DNA of 11,182 nt, from NCBI GenBank assembly GCA_022571825.1, contig JACZXC010000057.1, forward strand, positions 1-11,182, written 5' to 3'. Of the stretch, positions 1 to 6,513 are shown one piece after another. The first letter of the stretch is position 1. Every line of letters begins with the position of its first letter. Origin of the DNA: Myxococcales bacterium. GTDB taxonomy: Bacteria > Myxococcota_A > UBA9160 > SMWR01. Under the pieces are notes generated by a model. The model worked only from the letters and a program-made list of their open reading frames with translations. It was not told where the DNA came from and searched no databases. Position numbers and translations under genes: made by a program.

Positions 1-438
1 CAGGTAGAAGGGGATGCCCGCGGCAATGGTGGCAAGGGAGAGCAGCGCCTCGGTGGGGCGCTCGAGACACGGGGAGCACCGGCTAGACGGCGCTTCGGGT
101 GGCGAGGTGGCTCCACCCGCCGGGACCGAACGCGAACGCCCCCCACCACCAACAAGCCGATCCCGCCGATCTTGAGAACGGTGATCAGACGCTGGAAGGC
201 ACCCCCGCGCTCGACGCCGAAGTCGTGGACCCCGGTCAGCATCCAGACCAGCGCAAGCGTCGGGGGCGTCGGGCCGAGGGCGCCGCCGATGACCCACAGC
301 AACAGGATGACCCGGGGATCGCCCAGGTCTCGGGCCATGAAGCCGGTCGTCGTAAAGATGCCGCTGCCGACCGCGTTCGAGATCAACACGCAGGCCGCGG
401 TGAAGCCCCACCTTTTTGAGTGCCGTCTCAGTCGGCAT
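1..438 (-). pseudogene. APC-family amino acid permease, degraded (partial at left edge)
   Basis: This is the remains of an amino acid/polyamine/organocation (APC) permease, a 12-helix inner-membrane transporter normally of about 430-500 residues. Pieces appear in the right order but in different frames. ATG at 436-438 gives MPTETALKKVGL. A shift near 403 leads to the TM1-TM2 signature (AVGSGIFTTTGF, then ILLLWVIGGAL). This is joined directly to what looks like the TM5-TM6 region (LVWMLTGVHDFGVERGGAF, then TVLKIGGIGLLVVGG). A further shift at the C6 run 139-144 gives AFAFGPGGWSHLA, which reaches a stop at 83-85. Bases 1-60 encode the last-helix motif RPTEALLSLATIAAGIPF in another frame. The region from about TM3 to TM4 and that from TM7 to TM11 are missing. 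The start overlaps the methyltransferase stop by 11 nt, so it was once translationally coupled third gene of the TetR operon. The homopolymer shift could be a sequencing error, but the missing helices could not. Confidence 0.8.
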
Positions 439-1069
439 CCACACCGGTCGCGAAGAGTTCGAATATCTGGGTCAGGAGGAAGTCGAAGCTCTGCACGCTG
501 CGGTAGCCGGCGGTCTGCATCTCCGCAACCACATCCGCTGCGGCGCTCGTGTGCCCATCATTCAGGAAGAGGCTGACGAATCCCCCGAGGTCGGCGTTCG
601 GATCGAGGATGGCGACCCGGCCGCCGGGCTTCAGGTCGATCTGCAGGCGGGAAAAGTACCGTGCCCGGTCCTCGATGTGGTGATAGGTGTTGCACAGGAA
701 CACGAGATCGATGGCGCCGTCGGGCAGGAGCGGGTCATCGAATTCCCCGAGCACCACCTCGACGTTGGTGTAGCCGGCGGCGGCGACGGTGTCTCTCAGC
801 TCCTGGACCACCTCCGGATCCACATCGACCGCGAAGACCTTGCCCTCGGGCCCCACGGCTTCGGCCAGGTAGGGCAGGAAGTAGCCACTGCCGGCGCCGA
901 GGTCGGCCACCTGAGCGCCCGGCGCAATTTTCAACGATTCGACCACGCGGTCGGGCTGTTGCCAGCTCGTCCGGTAGAAATTCGTGCAGCCCGAGCAGAC
1001 CGCGAGGGCGATCCCCAGCAGCGCCAGGCCCCAGGCCGTCCCTGTCCCAACCTTATTGCGTCTCGGCAT
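428..1069 (-). CDS. Class I SAM-dependent methyltransferase with N-terminal export/lipoprotein-like signal
   Basis: A 213-residue Rossmann-fold methyltransferase. Motif I is VADLGAGSGYF (residues 54-64) and binds SAM. Motif II is VFAVDVDPE (78-86), with the acidic residue that holds the SAM ribose. A motif IV-like stretch is IDLVFLCNTYHHI (120-132), and the motif after it is LKPGGRVAILDP. The first 28 residues look like a signal peptide: MPRRNK, then a hydrophobic run, then AVCSGC. Cys28 could be lipidated, but position -3 is Cys rather than Leu, so the lipobox is imperfect. The natural substrate is unknown. It lies 42 nt downstream of the TetR gene, with an AGGTAGGG ribosome binding site, and its stop overlaps the permease start. 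The three genes therefore look like one repressor-controlled operon. An anchored methyltransferase is odd because SAM is cytoplasmic. The protein may instead stay inside, held by an uncleaved helix. Confidence 0.85.
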   Translation of the reverse strand: MPRRNKVGTGTAWGLALLGIALAVCSGCTNFYRTSWQQPDRVVESLKIAPGAQVADLGAGSGYFLPYLAEAVGPEGKVFAVDVDPEVVQELRDTVAAAGYTNVEVVLGEFDDPLLPDGAIDLVFLCNTYHHIEDRARYFSRLQIDLKPGGRVAILDPNADLGGFVSLFLNDGHTSAAADVVAEMQTAGYRSVQSFDFLLTQIFELFATGVDAD

Positions 1070-1111
1070 GTCCCTACCTCGGTTCTTTCTGCTCCGGGGG
1101 CGACAATCCTC

Positions 1112-1816
1112 TCACGACGGTTGCTTCCGAAGAAGGGCCGCGAGGAGGAAGTGCACCGCCGTATCCTCGGCATCCCCCGGCTCCATGGACTGGGGAGCGG
1201 GATCCCAGTGGATGTGGACGGCCCAGGTGGCGATGGTCTCGATCACGAAGCGCGCGGCCAGAGCCAGATCGGGGACCGGTCTCAGCCAGCCGCCGCGGAT
1301 CCGGGCGTCGAGATAGCGCGTCAACAGATCGAGTTGGGTGCCGCGACCCGCCGCGAAGAACAGATCCCCGAGGTCCGGATGGTCGGTGCCGCAGCGGTCG
1401 ATCAGCTTGATGGCGGTGCGGTGGTGGCTCGATGTGGCGAAGAGCTCGCGCAGGATCGATTCGAGCTCGCCGCGGACGTTTTGGACACCGCGCCTGCGCG
1501 TCGCCCGCAGCAGGGCCGGGGGCACGCTCTCCCGGTCGAGCCGTTCGCGGATCTCCCGTCGCAGGGATCCGCGCTTCGGGGTCGGAATCGGAAGGTCGAG
1601 ATCGGAGACAGCCGGCGGCTGCCCGTCCGAGTAGCGCAGGGCCGCCGCGAAGAGCGCCTGCTTGCTCTCGACGTAGAGATACAGGGTGCCCTTGGCCACC
1701 CCCATCGCCTCGGCGACGTCCGCCATCTGGGTCCGTCGGTACCCCTGGGCGATGAAGACGCGGGTGGCACACGCGAGCAGGTCCTTCATGCGATGCTCGG
1801 GGATCGGCCGTGCCAC
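1112..1816 (-). CDS. TetR/AcrR-family transcriptional regulator
   Basis: A 234-residue regulator. The N-terminal TetR DNA-binding domain runs over about residues 8-55: LLACATRVFIAQGYRRTQMADVAEAMGV, followed by the recognition helix region AKGTLYLYVESKQALFAAAL. The C-terminal ligand-binding and dimerisation half is not conserved enough to name an inducer. The start is taken as GTG at 1814-1816, because it gives the usual short N-arm before the first helix; the alternative is Met10. No Shine-Dalgarno sequence precedes either start. A predicted promoter places +1 on the G of this GTG, so the message may be leaderless. The palindrome 1831-1849 in the promoter spacer is the likely operator, giving autorepression. 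The gene is divergent from the VWA gene, so it could also affect the plus-strand genes. Confidence 0.92.
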   Translation of the reverse strand: MARPIPEHRMKDLLACATRVFIAQGYRRTQMADVAEAMGVAKGTLYLYVESKQALFAAALRYSDGQPPAVSDLDLPIPTPKRGSLRREIRERLDRESVPPALLRATRRRGVQNVRGELESILRELFATSSHHRTAIKLIDRCGTDHPDLGDLFFAAGRGTQLDLLTRYLDARIRGGWLRPVPDLALAARFVIETIATWAVHIHWDPAPQSMEPGDAEDTAVHFLLAALLRKQPS

Positions 1817-1822
1817 GGATCG

Positions 1823-1850
1823 ATAATAACTGACTGATCGGGTCAGTCAA
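1823..1850 (-). promoter_or_regulatory. Sigma70-type promoter of the TetR operon
   Basis: On the minus strand, TTGACT (1850-1845) is separated by 16 nt from TATTAT (1828-1823). Both are close to the sigma70 consensus. Counting seven bases past the -10 box puts the start of transcription at about 1816, the first base of the TetR GTG codon. That predicts a leaderless mRNA. The spacer holds a near-perfect palindrome. Confidence 0.65.
1831..1849. promoter_or_regulatory. 19-bp palindrome, probable TetR operator
   Basis: TGACTGATCGGGTCAGTCA has 7-bp arms TGACTGA/TCAGTCA around a 5-bp centre, and matches its reverse complement at all but one pair. It lies in the -35 to -10 spacer of the TetR promoter and overlaps the -35 box. 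Size, symmetry and position are those of TetR-family operators. A bound dimer would block RNA polymerase. Confidence 0.65.
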
Positions 1851-1867
1851 CAGCGCGTTCCAGGGTG

Positions 1868-1887
1868 CGCGCCGATTGATCGGCGCG
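1868..1887. promoter_or_regulatory. Perfect 20-bp inverted repeat between the divergent genes
   Basis: CGCGCCGATTGATCGGCGCG has perfect 9-bp arms with a 2-nt centre. It lies 18 bp beyond the TetR palindrome and 85 bp before the VWA start. It does not share the TetR palindrome sequence. It could be a second protein-binding site or an RNA hairpin; there is no T-tract on either side to make it a terminator. It overlaps the start of the 8-bp-period repeat. Confidence 0.4.
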
Positions 1888-1925
1888 TCGGTTCATCGGC
1901 CCGTCGGCCCCTCGGCTGGTCGCCG
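1878..1925. repeat. Degenerate 8-bp tandem repeat (NNTCGGNN), six units
   Basis: Six consecutive octamers keep TCGG in the same phase: GATCGGCG, CGTCGGTT, CATCGGCC, CGTCGGCC, CCTCGGCT and GGTCGCCG (the last is imperfect). The period and core resemble the cleaner GATCGGGC array at 6959-7030. Confidence 0.5.
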
Positions 1926-1933
1926 AGGTGAAC
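1891..1933 (+). promoter_or_regulatory. Stem-loop in the leader of the VWA gene
   Basis: CCTCGGC (1910-1916), a 5-nt loop and GCCGAGG (1922-1928) form a perfect 7-bp stem. An outer GTTCA (1891-1895)/TGAAC (1929-1933) pair can stack on it with a 14-nt bulge on one side. It ends 39 nt before the VWA start codon. It may be an mRNA leader structure; no T-run follows, so it is not a simple terminator. Confidence 0.3.
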
Positions 1934-1972
1934 GCCTGCTAACCCAATGCCACGGGGTGGGGCGAGGCCCAC

Positions 1973-3403
1973 GTGAAAATCCTCCGCCCGATGCTCCTGC
2001 TGTGGTTGCTGTGCCCGCTTCCGGTTGTTGCGAGCGAGGGGGTGCCCGCAGAGGACGTGATCCGTCGCGGCATGGTCCGCGAATCCACCCGTGACGAGGA
2101 ATCCACACGTCACGAGCGTCGCGAGGACCGATTTCGGTGGATCGACATCGGCCTCGGGTGGGGGCGTGCCCTCACGCGATACGTCCGCAGTGCTGTGGCA
2201 TCGATCCTCCGGCTCCAACCCGAGGTCGATTTCGTCCGGCTCGGTCCGGACCCCCGACTGCGCGTCTACCGACACACCAACCCCATGCTTCCAGTCTCGG
2301 GGATCGCAACCGTACTGGGCGCGAGTGGCCGCTACGACATCATTCTGGTCATCGACGTCTCCGGCTCGACCGGTGAATACGCACAGACCGATGTCAATGG
2401 TGACGGGAAGTTCGACGACCGCTGGCGGGGAAGCGACTCGATCCTGAAGGCCCAGACGAAGGCCACCCGCGGTTTCGTCCAGACCCTGACCAGGCTGCCC
2501 AACAACCCTGCCGGAACCCGAATCCGGGTGGGAATCGTCACCTTCGCCGGCGACGAGGACTTCTACCTCAGTCCGGGCGATCGGGATCTCGATCCCACAC
2601 CCGAAATGATCTTTCAGCTGGCCATGCGCGACGCGGACGTCGTGATTCCCCTCAGCGGTGACTACGAGGCCGTTGACCGGGAGCTCGCAATGCTGTCGCG
2701 CGTCCACCCCCATGGGACCACCAACTTCGCCGCCGGCATCGGTCGGGCGATTCTCGAGCTCACCCCGGGATCGGGCGGCGAGTCGGCCCGTGGATCGGCC
2801 GACACGACTCGGAAGGTGATCCTGTTCCTCACGGACGGGAAGCCCCGGTTGCCCTACGACCGCAACAAGGCCGAGCAGGTAGCGATGCGGGCCGCGAAAT
2901 TGGCTCACACCCGGGGAATCCGCATCAACAGCTTCGCCCTGGGCAAGAATGCGGTGACTCGCAAGGTGAACGGGTCGGTCCAGAAGATGGCGCTGAAGAC
3001 CAACGGGCGCTTTGTAGAGCTCGAAAATCCGGGCGACATCGTATCGATCCTGAACGCGTCCTCCTTCGGTTTCGTGGACCGGGTCAAGCTCATCAACCGG
3101 ACCACGGGCGACGCGACGCCTTACGTCACCACCGGGATCGACGGCTCCTTCTACGGGGAGATTCCTCTAGAGCCCGGCCTGAACCAGATCGAAATGGTTG
3201 CCGCGCTGCACGACCGCCGCGAGTTCTCCCAGTCGTTCAGCATCGAGTACGTGGACGCGCCGCCGGTGAGCGAACTGGTCGCGCGGCTCGAAAAGATCCG
3301 GCGCGAGAACAGAGCATTGATCGATCAGATCAAGCATCGCATGGTGACGGAGATGAAGCTGGCTCGCGCGCGGAAACATCTGGAACTGAGGGCGGAGGAA
3401 TAA
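1973..3403 (+). CDS. Secreted von Willebrand factor A domain protein with a Ca-binding-like loop and coiled-coil tail
   Basis: A 476-residue protein. Residues 1-20 form a Sec signal (KILRPMLLLWLLCPLPVVA), probably cleaved before SEGVP. The VWA domain spans about 122-365. Its MIDAS metal site is intact: D128-x-S130-x-S132 (DVSGSTG), the GTTN threonine (249-250) and LTDGKP with D288. Straight after the DxSxS strand is an insert DVNGDGKFDD (140-149), which has the spacing of an EF-hand/dockerin-type calcium loop. An Ig-like beta domain follows at about 366-428 (NRTTGDATPYVTTGIDGSFY, then IPLEPGLNQIEMVA). A charged helical tail (432-476) is likely a coiled coil. GTG at 1973 is chosen because it gives the full signal peptide. 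The amine dehydrogenase operon starts 59 nt downstream, so co-transcription is possible, but no functional link is known to me. Confidence 0.85.
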   Translation: MKILRPMLLLWLLCPLPVVASEGVPAEDVIRRGMVRESTRDEESTRHERREDRFRWIDIGLGWGRALTRYVRSAVASILRLQPEVDFVRLGPDPRLRVYRHTNPMLPVSGIATVLGASGRYDIILVIDVSGSTGEYAQTDVNGDGKFDDRWRGSDSILKAQTKATRGFVQTLTRLPNNPAGTRIRVGIVTFAGDEDFYLSPGDRDLDPTPEMIFQLAMRDADVVIPLSGDYEAVDRELAMLSRVHPHGTTNFAAGIGRAILELTPGSGGESARGSADTTRKVILFLTDGKPRLPYDRNKAEQVAMRAAKLAHTRGIRINSFALGKNAVTRKVNGSVQKMALKTNGRFVELENPGDIVSILNASSFGFVDRVKLINRTTGDATPYVTTGIDGSFYGEIPLEPGLNQIEMVAALHDRREFSQSFSIEYVDAPPVSELVARLEKIRRENRALIDQIKHRMVTEMKLARARKHLELRAEE

Positions 3404-3429
3404 CCGGATGAGATGATGCCGGCGTCCTC

Positions 3430-3435
3430 TATAAT
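3430..3435 (+). promoter_or_regulatory. Exact TATAAT -10 box before the amine dehydrogenase operon
   Basis: TATAAT lies in the 59-nt gap between the VWA gene and aauB. It would start transcription near 3442, just ahead of a strong AGGAGG ribosome binding site (3451-3456) placed 6 nt before the aauB ATG. No good -35 hexamer lies 16-18 nt upstream, so the promoter may need an activator. In a GC-rich window a perfect -10 box is unlikely to be common by chance. Confidence 0.4.
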
Positions 3436-3462
3436 CCGGCTCGGCTGCAGAGGAGGATTCGG

Positions 3463-4752
3463 ATGCGCCATCGGACGGGGCTGATCGGCGGACCGGTGGG
3501 ACGGGCGGCCGTGGTACTGATGTTGCTGGCCGTCCCGGGTGCGAACTGCCCCGCGGCCCGGGCGGACGTCGCGATCGAACAAACGGGTCGGTCCGAGACC
3601 CTGCCGGAGGCGCCCCGTTCCCACTGGATCTGGATCGCGGACCTCTTGCTCCGACGAAGCGCGCTGCTGGACCTGGATCGCGGAACCTTCCTCGGCATGA
3701 TCAGCACCGGATTCTTGTCCCCGGCGGCGGTGTTCCCGCGCAGTCGCAGCGAGTTCTACCTACCCGAGACCTACTACTCCCGGGGGAGCCGGGGAACGCG
3801 AACCGACACGGTGACCATCTACGATGCGAACTCGCTGGCCCCGAGCGGGGAGGTGGTGATTCCGCCGAAGCGGGCGATGAATGTGCTTCCATCGGCGAAC
3901 GCGGCGCTCTCCGATGACGACCGCTTCCTCGCGGTCTTCAACATGACGCCCGCCACGTCCCTCAGCATCGTCGACGTCGAGCGCCGCCAGTTCGTGGAGG
4001 AGATCGCGACCCCGGGCTGCAGTCTGGTGTACGCGGCGGGACCGCGCCGGTTCCTGATGCTCTGCGGCGACGGGTCCTTTCTGACGGTGAGCCTCGGCGC
4101 CGACGGCCGGCAGGAGAGCAAGGTGCGCGAAGCGGCCTTCTTCGATCCCCAGGCGGATCCGGTGACCGAGAAGGCCGTGCGTTACCGCGACCGATGGCTC
4201 TTTGTCTCGTTCGAGGGTTTCGTGCATCCGATCGATGTTTCCGGGGAGGTGCCGCGCGCCGAGGAGGTCTGGTCGCTGTTCGACGACGAAGACCGGCGGT
4301 CTTCCTGGAGGATCGGAGGCAGCCAGCACCTCGCCGTCCACGAGGCCAGCGGTCGTCTTTTCTCGTTGGTGCACCGCGGCGGCGCCGATACCCACAAGGA
4401 GCCGGGCACGGAGCTCTGGGTCTACGATCTCGAGACGCGCACGCGCATCCAGCGAATCCAGCTGCACCATCCCGGATTCTCGTACCTCGGAGAGACTCTC
4501 GAGTTCGGCCAGTCGTGGGTCTGGCCGTTCCATCGAATCTCGGGCTGGTTGCTGGACCACGTGGTTCCCAGCCTGGGTCTCAGCCAGGTGCAAGTGACTC
4601 AGGACGACGAACCCCTGCTGATTACCGCCTCGCTCTTCAGCGGTTCCCTGGCGGTCTACGACGGGTTGACCGGACGCTTTCTGCGACGGTTATCGTCGGG
4701 GAACTTCACGGCCCATTCGATCCAGGCACCTTGGGGACGGGGATCGCGATGA
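3463..4752 (+). CDS. aauB: Amine dehydrogenase large (heavy) subunit, AauB/MauB family
   Basis: A 429-residue precursor of the seven-bladed beta-propeller large subunit of TTQ-dependent amine dehydrogenase. The enzyme is a periplasmic alpha2beta2 tetramer that oxidises primary amines to aldehydes and ammonia. Residues 1-34 form a Sec signal ending AARA. Family hallmarks are FYLPETYYSRGSRGTRTD (98-115), the repeated blade pattern (VTIYDANSLAPSGEVVIP) and CSLVYAAGPRRFLMLCGDGSF. In the last, C186 and C201 keep the 15-residue spacing of the known heavy-chain disulfide. Near the C-terminus, the blade LAVYDGLTGRFLRRLSS is complete. Length is normal for the family. A strong AGGAGG site precedes the ATG, and the stop overlaps the next start (ATGA), so translation is coupled to the MauE gene. 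The heavy chain alone does not settle whether the substrate is methylamine or an aromatic amine. Confidence 0.92.
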   Translation: MRHRTGLIGGPVGRAAVVLMLLAVPGANCPAARADVAIEQTGRSETLPEAPRSHWIWIADLLLRRSALLDLDRGTFLGMISTGFLSPAAVFPRSRSEFYLPETYYSRGSRGTRTDTVTIYDANSLAPSGEVVIPPKRAMNVLPSANAALSDDDRFLAVFNMTPATSLSIVDVERRQFVEEIATPGCSLVYAAGPRRFLMLCGDGSFLTVSLGADGRQESKVREAAFFDPQADPVTEKAVRYRDRWLFVSFEGFVHPIDVSGEVPRAEEVWSLFDDEDRRSSWRIGGSQHLAVHEASGRLFSLVHRGGADTHKEPGTELWVYDLETRTRIQRIQLHHPGFSYLGETLEFGQSWVWPFHRISGWLLDHVVPSLGLSQVQVTQDDEPLLITASLFSGSLAVYDGLTGRFLRRLSSGNFTAHSIQAPWGRGSR

Positions 4753-5327
4753 GCCTAGGCGTCGGAGTCGACCCCGTACTGCAGTGGGCACTGCGTGGGT
4801 CCCTCGCGCTGCTTTTCCTGGGGGCGTCGTGGCACAAGCTGCGGGCCCCGATGGTTTTCCGGGCCGCGCTGGCAAACTACCAACTGCTACCCGAGCGGTT
4901 GCTGGCCTGGGCCGTGCCCTCAATCGCCGGAGTCGAGCTGGCGATCGGCGTCTGGCTGGTGCTGCCGGGCTTCGACGGCGGCGCGTCGCTGGCTGCGGCG
5001 ATTCTGCTCTCCCTCTATACCGGCGCGATCGTCGTCAACCTGACCCGAGGTCGTCGCGAGATCGATTGCGGGTGCAGCGCCCCGGGGAGTCGTCGGCCCC
5101 TGAGTGGCAGTCTGGTCTGGCGGAATGGGGTTCTGATCGGAGCCGCCGGCGTGTGCACTCTCCCCGTGGCGGGACGTTCGCTGATCTGGATGGATACCGT
5201 ATCCATCCTGGCGAGTGTCGCGGCGCTGGGACTCCTCTACGCGGCCGTCGATGGCAGCCTTGCGAACGCACCCGGTCGTTCGCCCGGAATCGGGGAACTG
5301 AAAGGTCGAGCATGGTCGATGCGCTGA
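4749..5327 (+). CDS. mauE: MauE/AauE family membrane protein for amine dehydrogenase small-subunit maturation
   Basis: A 192-residue inner-membrane protein of the MauE family (related to DoxX), with about four to five hydrophobic helices. Conserved pieces are LLFLGASWHKLRAP (21-34), the helix around AVPSIAGVELAIGVWLVLPG (55-74) and the cytoplasm/periplasm-edge motif EIDCGCSAPG with C107 and C109. Mutational work on mau clusters links MauE and MauD to folding and disulfide formation of the small subunit. Presumably MauE passes electrons across the membrane through its CGC pair. The ATG at 4749-4751 overlaps the aauB stop. An upstream in-frame extension to 4194 is just open reading frame inside aauB. 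The 3' end overlaps mauD by 16 nt. Equivalent to aauE. Confidence 0.9.
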   Translation: MSLGVGVDPVLQWALRGSLALLFLGASWHKLRAPMVFRAALANYQLLPERLLAWAVPSIAGVELAIGVWLVLPGFDGGASLAAAILLSLYTGAIVVNLTRGRREIDCGCSAPGSRRPLSGSLVWRNGVLIGAAGVCTLPVAGRSLIWMDTVSILASVAALGLLYAAVDGSLANAPGRSPGIGELKGRAWSMR

Positions 5328-5926
5328 TCGTCTCCAATCTTTTGTTGTGGGGCTTGGTGGTTGTTCTCGCCGCGGTGGTCCTGGCGCTGGTCCGTCAGAT
5401 CGGCGTGATTCACGAGCGCGTGGCCCCGGCCGGGGCGCTGATGCTGGCCGCCGGGCCCAAGCCCGGGGACGTCGCTCCCGTTCTCGAGCTGTCGGACTGG
5501 TCGGGACGACCTCTGCGCATCGGGGGACGCGATGGGAACGGGCTCAGTACGCTGCTCTTCTTCACGTCTCCGACCTGCCCGGTGTGCAAGACGCTGCTTC
5601 CGATTCTCGACTCGGTACGAGCTGCCGAGGGGCGCTGGCTTCGGGTGGTTCTCGCCAGCGACGGCCCGCGCGCCGGCCACGAAGACTTCGTTCGCGAACA
5701 ACGCCTGGAGCGACACCCGTATCTCCTCTCGACGGAACTGGGTCTCGCCTACCGGGTGCGGCAGCTACCCTATGCGGTCCTCATCGATGCCGAGGGAATC
5801 GTGCGGGCCGCGGGGCTCGTCAATACGCGAGAGCATCTGGAGAGCCTGTTCGAGGCGATGGAACGCGGGACGGGCTCGGTGCAGGAGCTCCTCGACACCG
5901 AAGGGGCGAGTCGTCATGTCGCGTGA
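5312..5926 (+). CDS. mauD: MauD/AauD family thioredoxin-like protein (disulfide handling for small subunit)
   Basis: A 204-residue membrane-anchored thioredoxin-fold protein. Residues 5-28 form an uncleaved N-terminal helix. The periplasmic thioredoxin domain starts with PGDVAPVLELSDWSG. The active site is CPVC (C89-C92) in LLFFTSPTCPVCKTLLP, and the cis-proline loop is RVRQLPYAVLID. MauD is required for a stable small subunit, which carries many disulfides. The ATG at 5312 lies inside the end of mauE, as in other mau/aau clusters. The stop is 45 nt before aauA. Length matches the family (about 200 residues). Confidence 0.92.
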   Translation: MVDALIVSNLLLWGLVVVLAAVVLALVRQIGVIHERVAPAGALMLAAGPKPGDVAPVLELSDWSGRPLRIGGRDGNGLSTLLFFTSPTCPVCKTLLPILDSVRAAEGRWLRVVLASDGPRAGHEDFVREQRLERHPYLLSTELGLAYRVRQLPYAVLIDAEGIVRAAGLVNTREHLESLFEAMERGTGSVQELLDTEGASRHVA

Positions 5927-5971
5927 TTCGGTGGGTGGTGGGCCTGGCGACGGAGCCGGGGAGGGGAGTCG

Positions 5972-6508
5972 ATGAACCGCGTGGATCGCTGGTTTGCTCG
6001 CGCGTCCCGTCGCCTCGCGCGCCGGACCTCGCGCCGAAGTTTTCTCACGCGCTTCGGGGCGGTGCTGGTCGGGGGAGTCGCGCTGCCCTTGCTCCCGGTG
6101 GCCCGGGGCTCTTCGCCGGCGCGCGCGGCCGCACCCGGAGAGCCCGATCCCGCGACCCCGGTGGGAGATCCGTCGAGCTGCGACTACTGGCGGCACTGCG
6201 CCATCGACGGGTTCTTGAGCAGTTGCTGCGGCGGAACCCACACCTCCTGTCCGCCCGGGACGGAGATGTCACTGATCACGTGGCTGGGGACCTGCCGCAA
6301 TCCCGAAGACGGAAAGGACTACGTTATTTCCTACAACGACTGCTGTGGAAAGGATCTGTGTGGCCAGTGCGTCTGTCAGCGGCACGAAGGCGATCGGCCG
6401 GTCTACTTCCCGCCCAGGAGCAACGACATCAACTGGTGCATGGGACGCGCCGGCGTCGTCTACAACTCCACCGTGGCGGTCGTCGTCGGGGTGGCCACCG
6501 AGGCCTGA
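5972..6508 (+). CDS. aauA: Amine dehydrogenase small (light) subunit, TTQ-bearing; AauA/MauA family
   Basis: A 178-residue precursor of the catalytic subunit. A Tat signal SRRSFLTRFG (20-29) precedes the hydrophobic run and ARA, because the protein is exported with its partner. The two tryptophans that crosslink into tryptophan tryptophylquinone are W104 (ITWLGTC) and W155 (NDINWCMG), 51 residues apart as in known enzymes. The catalytic base is D123 (YNDCCG), and D79 (HCAIDG) and T167 are also in place. The pattern GFLxSCCGG, GTCxNPxDGKDYxIS, CCGKxxCGxCxC and NDxNWCM matches what I recall of Alcaligenes faecalis aromatic amine dehydrogenase better than Paracoccus MauA. There are 12 cysteines; the positions equivalent to Paracoccus C36 and C121 are both serine (S83, S166). 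A GGGGAGGGGAG ribosome binding site precedes the ATG. Confidence 0.95.
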   Translation: MNRVDRWFARASRRLARRTSRRSFLTRFGAVLVGGVALPLLPVARGSSPARAAAPGEPDPATPVGDPSSCDYWRHCAIDGFLSSCCGGTHTSCPPGTEMSLITWLGTCRNPEDGKDYVISYNDCCGKDLCGQCVCQRHEGDRPVYFPPRSNDINWCMGRAGVVYNSTVAVVVGVATEA

Positions 6509-6513
6509 GTCGG

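Noticed and set aside
416..1837. Long plus-strand open frame of 473 codons across the TetR and methyltransferase genes
   Set aside because: It is antisense to two genes with clear family motifs, and its translation is low-complexity and His/Arg/Gly/Asp-rich with no domain. This is a shadow of GC-rich coding sequence.
1847..2908. Minus-strand open frame of 353 codons antisense to the VWA gene
   Set aside because: The VWA protein on the plus strand has a signal peptide and a full MIDAS motif. The antisense product has no recognisable motif.
4194..4748. In-frame N-terminal extension of the MauE gene
   Set aside because: It lies wholly inside aauB. The product is Arg-rich and unlike MauE, while the ATG at 4749 overlaps the aauB stop in the usual coupled way.
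5347..6513. In-frame N-terminal extension of the cytochrome c gene
   Set aside because: It overlaps mauD and aauA in another frame and is Arg/Gly-rich. The signal peptide begins at GTG 6514.
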